From the NCBI GenBank assembly GCA_036172665.1, contig CM069873.1, positions 48,268,001-48,332,000 on the forward strand: a DNA stretch of 64,000 nucleotides. The letters run 5' to 3'. The notes under the pieces are model-generated. The model ran no database searches. It had not been told where the DNA came from and saw only the letters and a list, made by a program, of their open reading frames with translations. The DNA is from Prosopocoilus inquinatus. Taxonomy: Eukaryota > Arthropoda > Insecta > Coleoptera > Lucanidae. This document shows, piece by piece, positions 63,901 to 64,000 of the stretch (its first letter is position 1; each line of letters opens with the position of its first letter). Made by a program: the position numbers and the translations under genes.

Positions 63901-64000
63901 AGTCGTTAACAATGTCTGCCACTAACACCCTGTGTCTGAATTTCATACTTCCCATCTTCATGTCAATTTCGGCTTCACCACAAACTTGAGTAACCTCGCC
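60932..64000 (-). pseudogene. Decayed gypsy gag-pol (protease to integrase), cut by the window end
   Basis: Minus-strand pieces in order from the window end: aspartic-protease and linker region (about 64000-63460), reverse transcriptase (63370-62880: SPWASPVVLVTKK, FCVNYRRLNDITKKDSYPLP, YLDDVIVV), connection and RNase H (62873-62390: SFLGLCTYYRRFV, DSDASNYGIGGVLS), spacer (62382-62000), integrase (about 61990-61000: DQGRNFEG; GPY-type module near 61100). The frame is broken by several frameshifts and stops, and FCVDYR has become FCVNYR. It is a clear relative of the 50937-56750 polyprotein but ends shortly after the GPY module, next to the LTR, without macro domain or CCCH finger. Confidence 0.88.

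Noticed and set aside
1..64000. CRISPR arrays, tRNA or rRNA genes, bacterial operons
   Set aside because: No spacer-repeat array of regular length, no cloverleaf or rRNA sequence seen; introns, MITEs and LTR elements indicate animal DNA.

Overview
This window is animal nuclear DNA, almost certainly from an arthropod and probably an insect. It is AT-rich, intron-containing, and built mostly of transposable elements of types common in insects: Ty3/gypsy, BEL/Pao, P, EnSpm/CACTA-like, PIF/Harbinger, Tc1/mariner, hAT and many MITEs. I cannot name the order or species. Only two loci look like host genes: the last three exons of aladin (AAAS, nuclear pore) at 38946-39943 on the minus strand, and a two-exon gene for a 177-residue protein I do not recognise at 42067-42664 on the plus strand.

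Layout. 1-846: 3' end of a decayed gypsy polyprotein. 2755-5705: a minisatellite, then a 103-113 bp satellite carrying a Harbinger-like insertion. 6567-9019: a decayed Harbinger transposase plus its MADF-domain partner on the opposite strand. 9849-10290: a broken THAP gene. 11390-16642: a decayed EnSpm-like transposase split by a 3.4 kb terminal-inverted-repeat element (second, inverted copy at 32123-36001). 16771-30505: a P-element-type transposase pseudogene holding a stack of nested insertions: a ribozyme retroelement in its THAP exon, a 9.36 kb EnSpm-like element (17283-26640), a BEL/Pao element without reverse transcriptase inside that (22596-26415), and MITEs in its introns. 36002-50000: mostly relics and fold-back elements around the two host loci. 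50521-57059: a young, intact gypsy element. 57554-60540: a long fold-back and a hAT MITE. 60602-64000: a decayed relative of the young gypsy, truncated by the window end.

Two things stand out. First, a ~309 bp interspersed repeat carries a hammerhead ribozyme: CUGANGA core, stem II, GAAA, a minimal stem III and a long stem I. Two copies are flanked by 12-14 bp target duplications and have inverted 5' halves, which points to target-primed reverse transcription by a LINE machinery. This is a retrozyme-like, SINE-like element. Second, the young gypsy element encodes one 1937-residue polyprotein in which gag, protease, reverse transcriptase, RNase H and integrase are followed in frame by a TARG1-like macro domain (predicted ADP-ribose hydrolase, catalytic Lys and Asp kept at the family spacing) and a CCCH zinc finger. 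Its gag carries about twelve 11-residue coiled-coil repeats and no CCHC knuckle. The related relic at the window end lacks the macro extension.
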